NCBI GenBank assembly: GCA_019118905.1
Contig: DWYA01000064.1
Span: forward strand, 1-14,545
Direction: 5' to 3'
Origin: Ruthenibacterium avium
GTDB lineage: Bacteria; Bacillota; Clostridia; Oscillospirales; Ruminococcaceae
DNA: 14,545 nt
A program made the position numbers and the translations under genes. How positions within the stretch are numbered: the stretch's first letter is position 1; each line of letters starts with the position of its first letter. The notes under the pieces were generated by a model. The model made no database searches, had not been told where the DNA came from, and saw only the letters and a list, made by a program, of their open reading frames with translations. Positions 14,304 through 14,545 of the stretch are shown one piece after another.

Positions 14304-14545
14304 ATGGACTTAGTAACAGCAATTAAAAATCGGATTCTTGGGCTTTGCGCCGAAAGAGGCATTACCATTAACAAACTTGCTGGCTTGTGTGCGCTTCCGC
14401 CATCAAGCATCAAAAATATTCTATATGGCAAAAGCCAAAACCCTAAAGTGCTTACAATTAAAATGATTTGTGACGGTCTCGGAATTACAATTGGTGAATT
14501 TTTTTCCACGCCGGAATTTGATAGGCTGGAACAAGAAATTCAATA
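14304..14545 (+). CDS. Small XRE-type helix-turn-helix transcriptional regulator (reaches window edge)
   Basis: The frame encodes 80 residues to the end of the window, and the last two bases TA could begin a stop, so it may be nearly complete. It is a single Cro/CI-type DNA-binding domain: helix 1 AIKNRILGLCAERG, the turn-helix pair ITINKLAGLCALPPSSIKNI, and a following helix KVLTIKMICDGLG, then ITIGEFFSTPEFD. GAGGGAT sits 6-7 bases before the ATG. No effector domain is present. The gene is noticeably more AT-rich than its neighbours. No terminator separates it from the preceding gene, so the two may share a transcript. Targets cannot be read from the sequence. Confidence 0.9.
   Translation, partial: MDLVTAIKNRILGLCAERGITINKLAGLCALPPSSIKNILYGKSQNPKVLTIKMICDGLGITIGEFFSTPEFDRLEQEIQ

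Noticed and set aside
1..14545. CRISPR arrays, insertion sequences, toxin-antitoxin pairs or other defence systems
   Set aside because: I saw no regularly spaced repeats, transposase motifs or paired small toxin genes. The small XRE protein at the right edge has no visible partner within the window.

Overview
The window looks like a chromosomal segment of a Gram-positive anaerobe of the class Clostridia, probably Oscillospiraceae/Ruminococcaceae-like. This is inferred from the housekeeping order SRP RNA-dnaX-ybaB-recR-smpB-ssrA, purine-rich Shine-Dalgarno sites with frequent TTG starts, a PRK06851-type ATPase, and moderate GC content. No named species can be claimed.

Left half, minus strand (1-5888). 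Read in the direction of transcription it holds a type 4 uracil-DNA glycosylase, a two-domain P-loop ATPase of the PRK06851 type, the SRP RNA gene (ffs), dnaX, ybaB, recR, smpB and tmRNA (ssrA). It ends in an AT-rich partial gene cut by the left edge. The core is a genome-maintenance and translation-quality block: DnaX is the clamp loader, RecR and YbaB act on DNA, and SmpB with tmRNA rescues stalled ribosomes. The tmRNA tag reads ANNNKLAVAA. Clear sigma-A-type promoters precede ffs, smpB and the glycosylase, and hairpin-plus-U-tract terminators follow the ATPase gene, ffs and ssrA.

Right half, plus strand (5937-14545). A promoter overlapping the divergent glycosylase promoter drives pduL, a phosphotransacylase without a microcompartment-targeting extension. 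Next come a PD-(D/E)XK nuclease-XPD/DinG helicase fusion (TTG start), an MBOAT membrane acyltransferase (TTG start) and an SGNH-like extracytoplasmic partner. The last two form a probable cell-envelope polysaccharide O-acylation pair that ends at a strong terminator. A separate promoter then serves a 789-residue carbohydrate-related protein of uncharacterised type with C-terminal beta-sandwich-like domains and no visible signal peptide. A small XRE-type regulator runs to the window edge.

Most of the window is orderly core genome. The points most worth a second look are the eroded second P-loop of the ATPase, the nuclease-helicase fusion, the uncharacterised 789-residue protein beside the acylation pair, and the compact overlap of terminator, promoter and RNA around ffs. 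I did not find a convincing new defence or mobile system.
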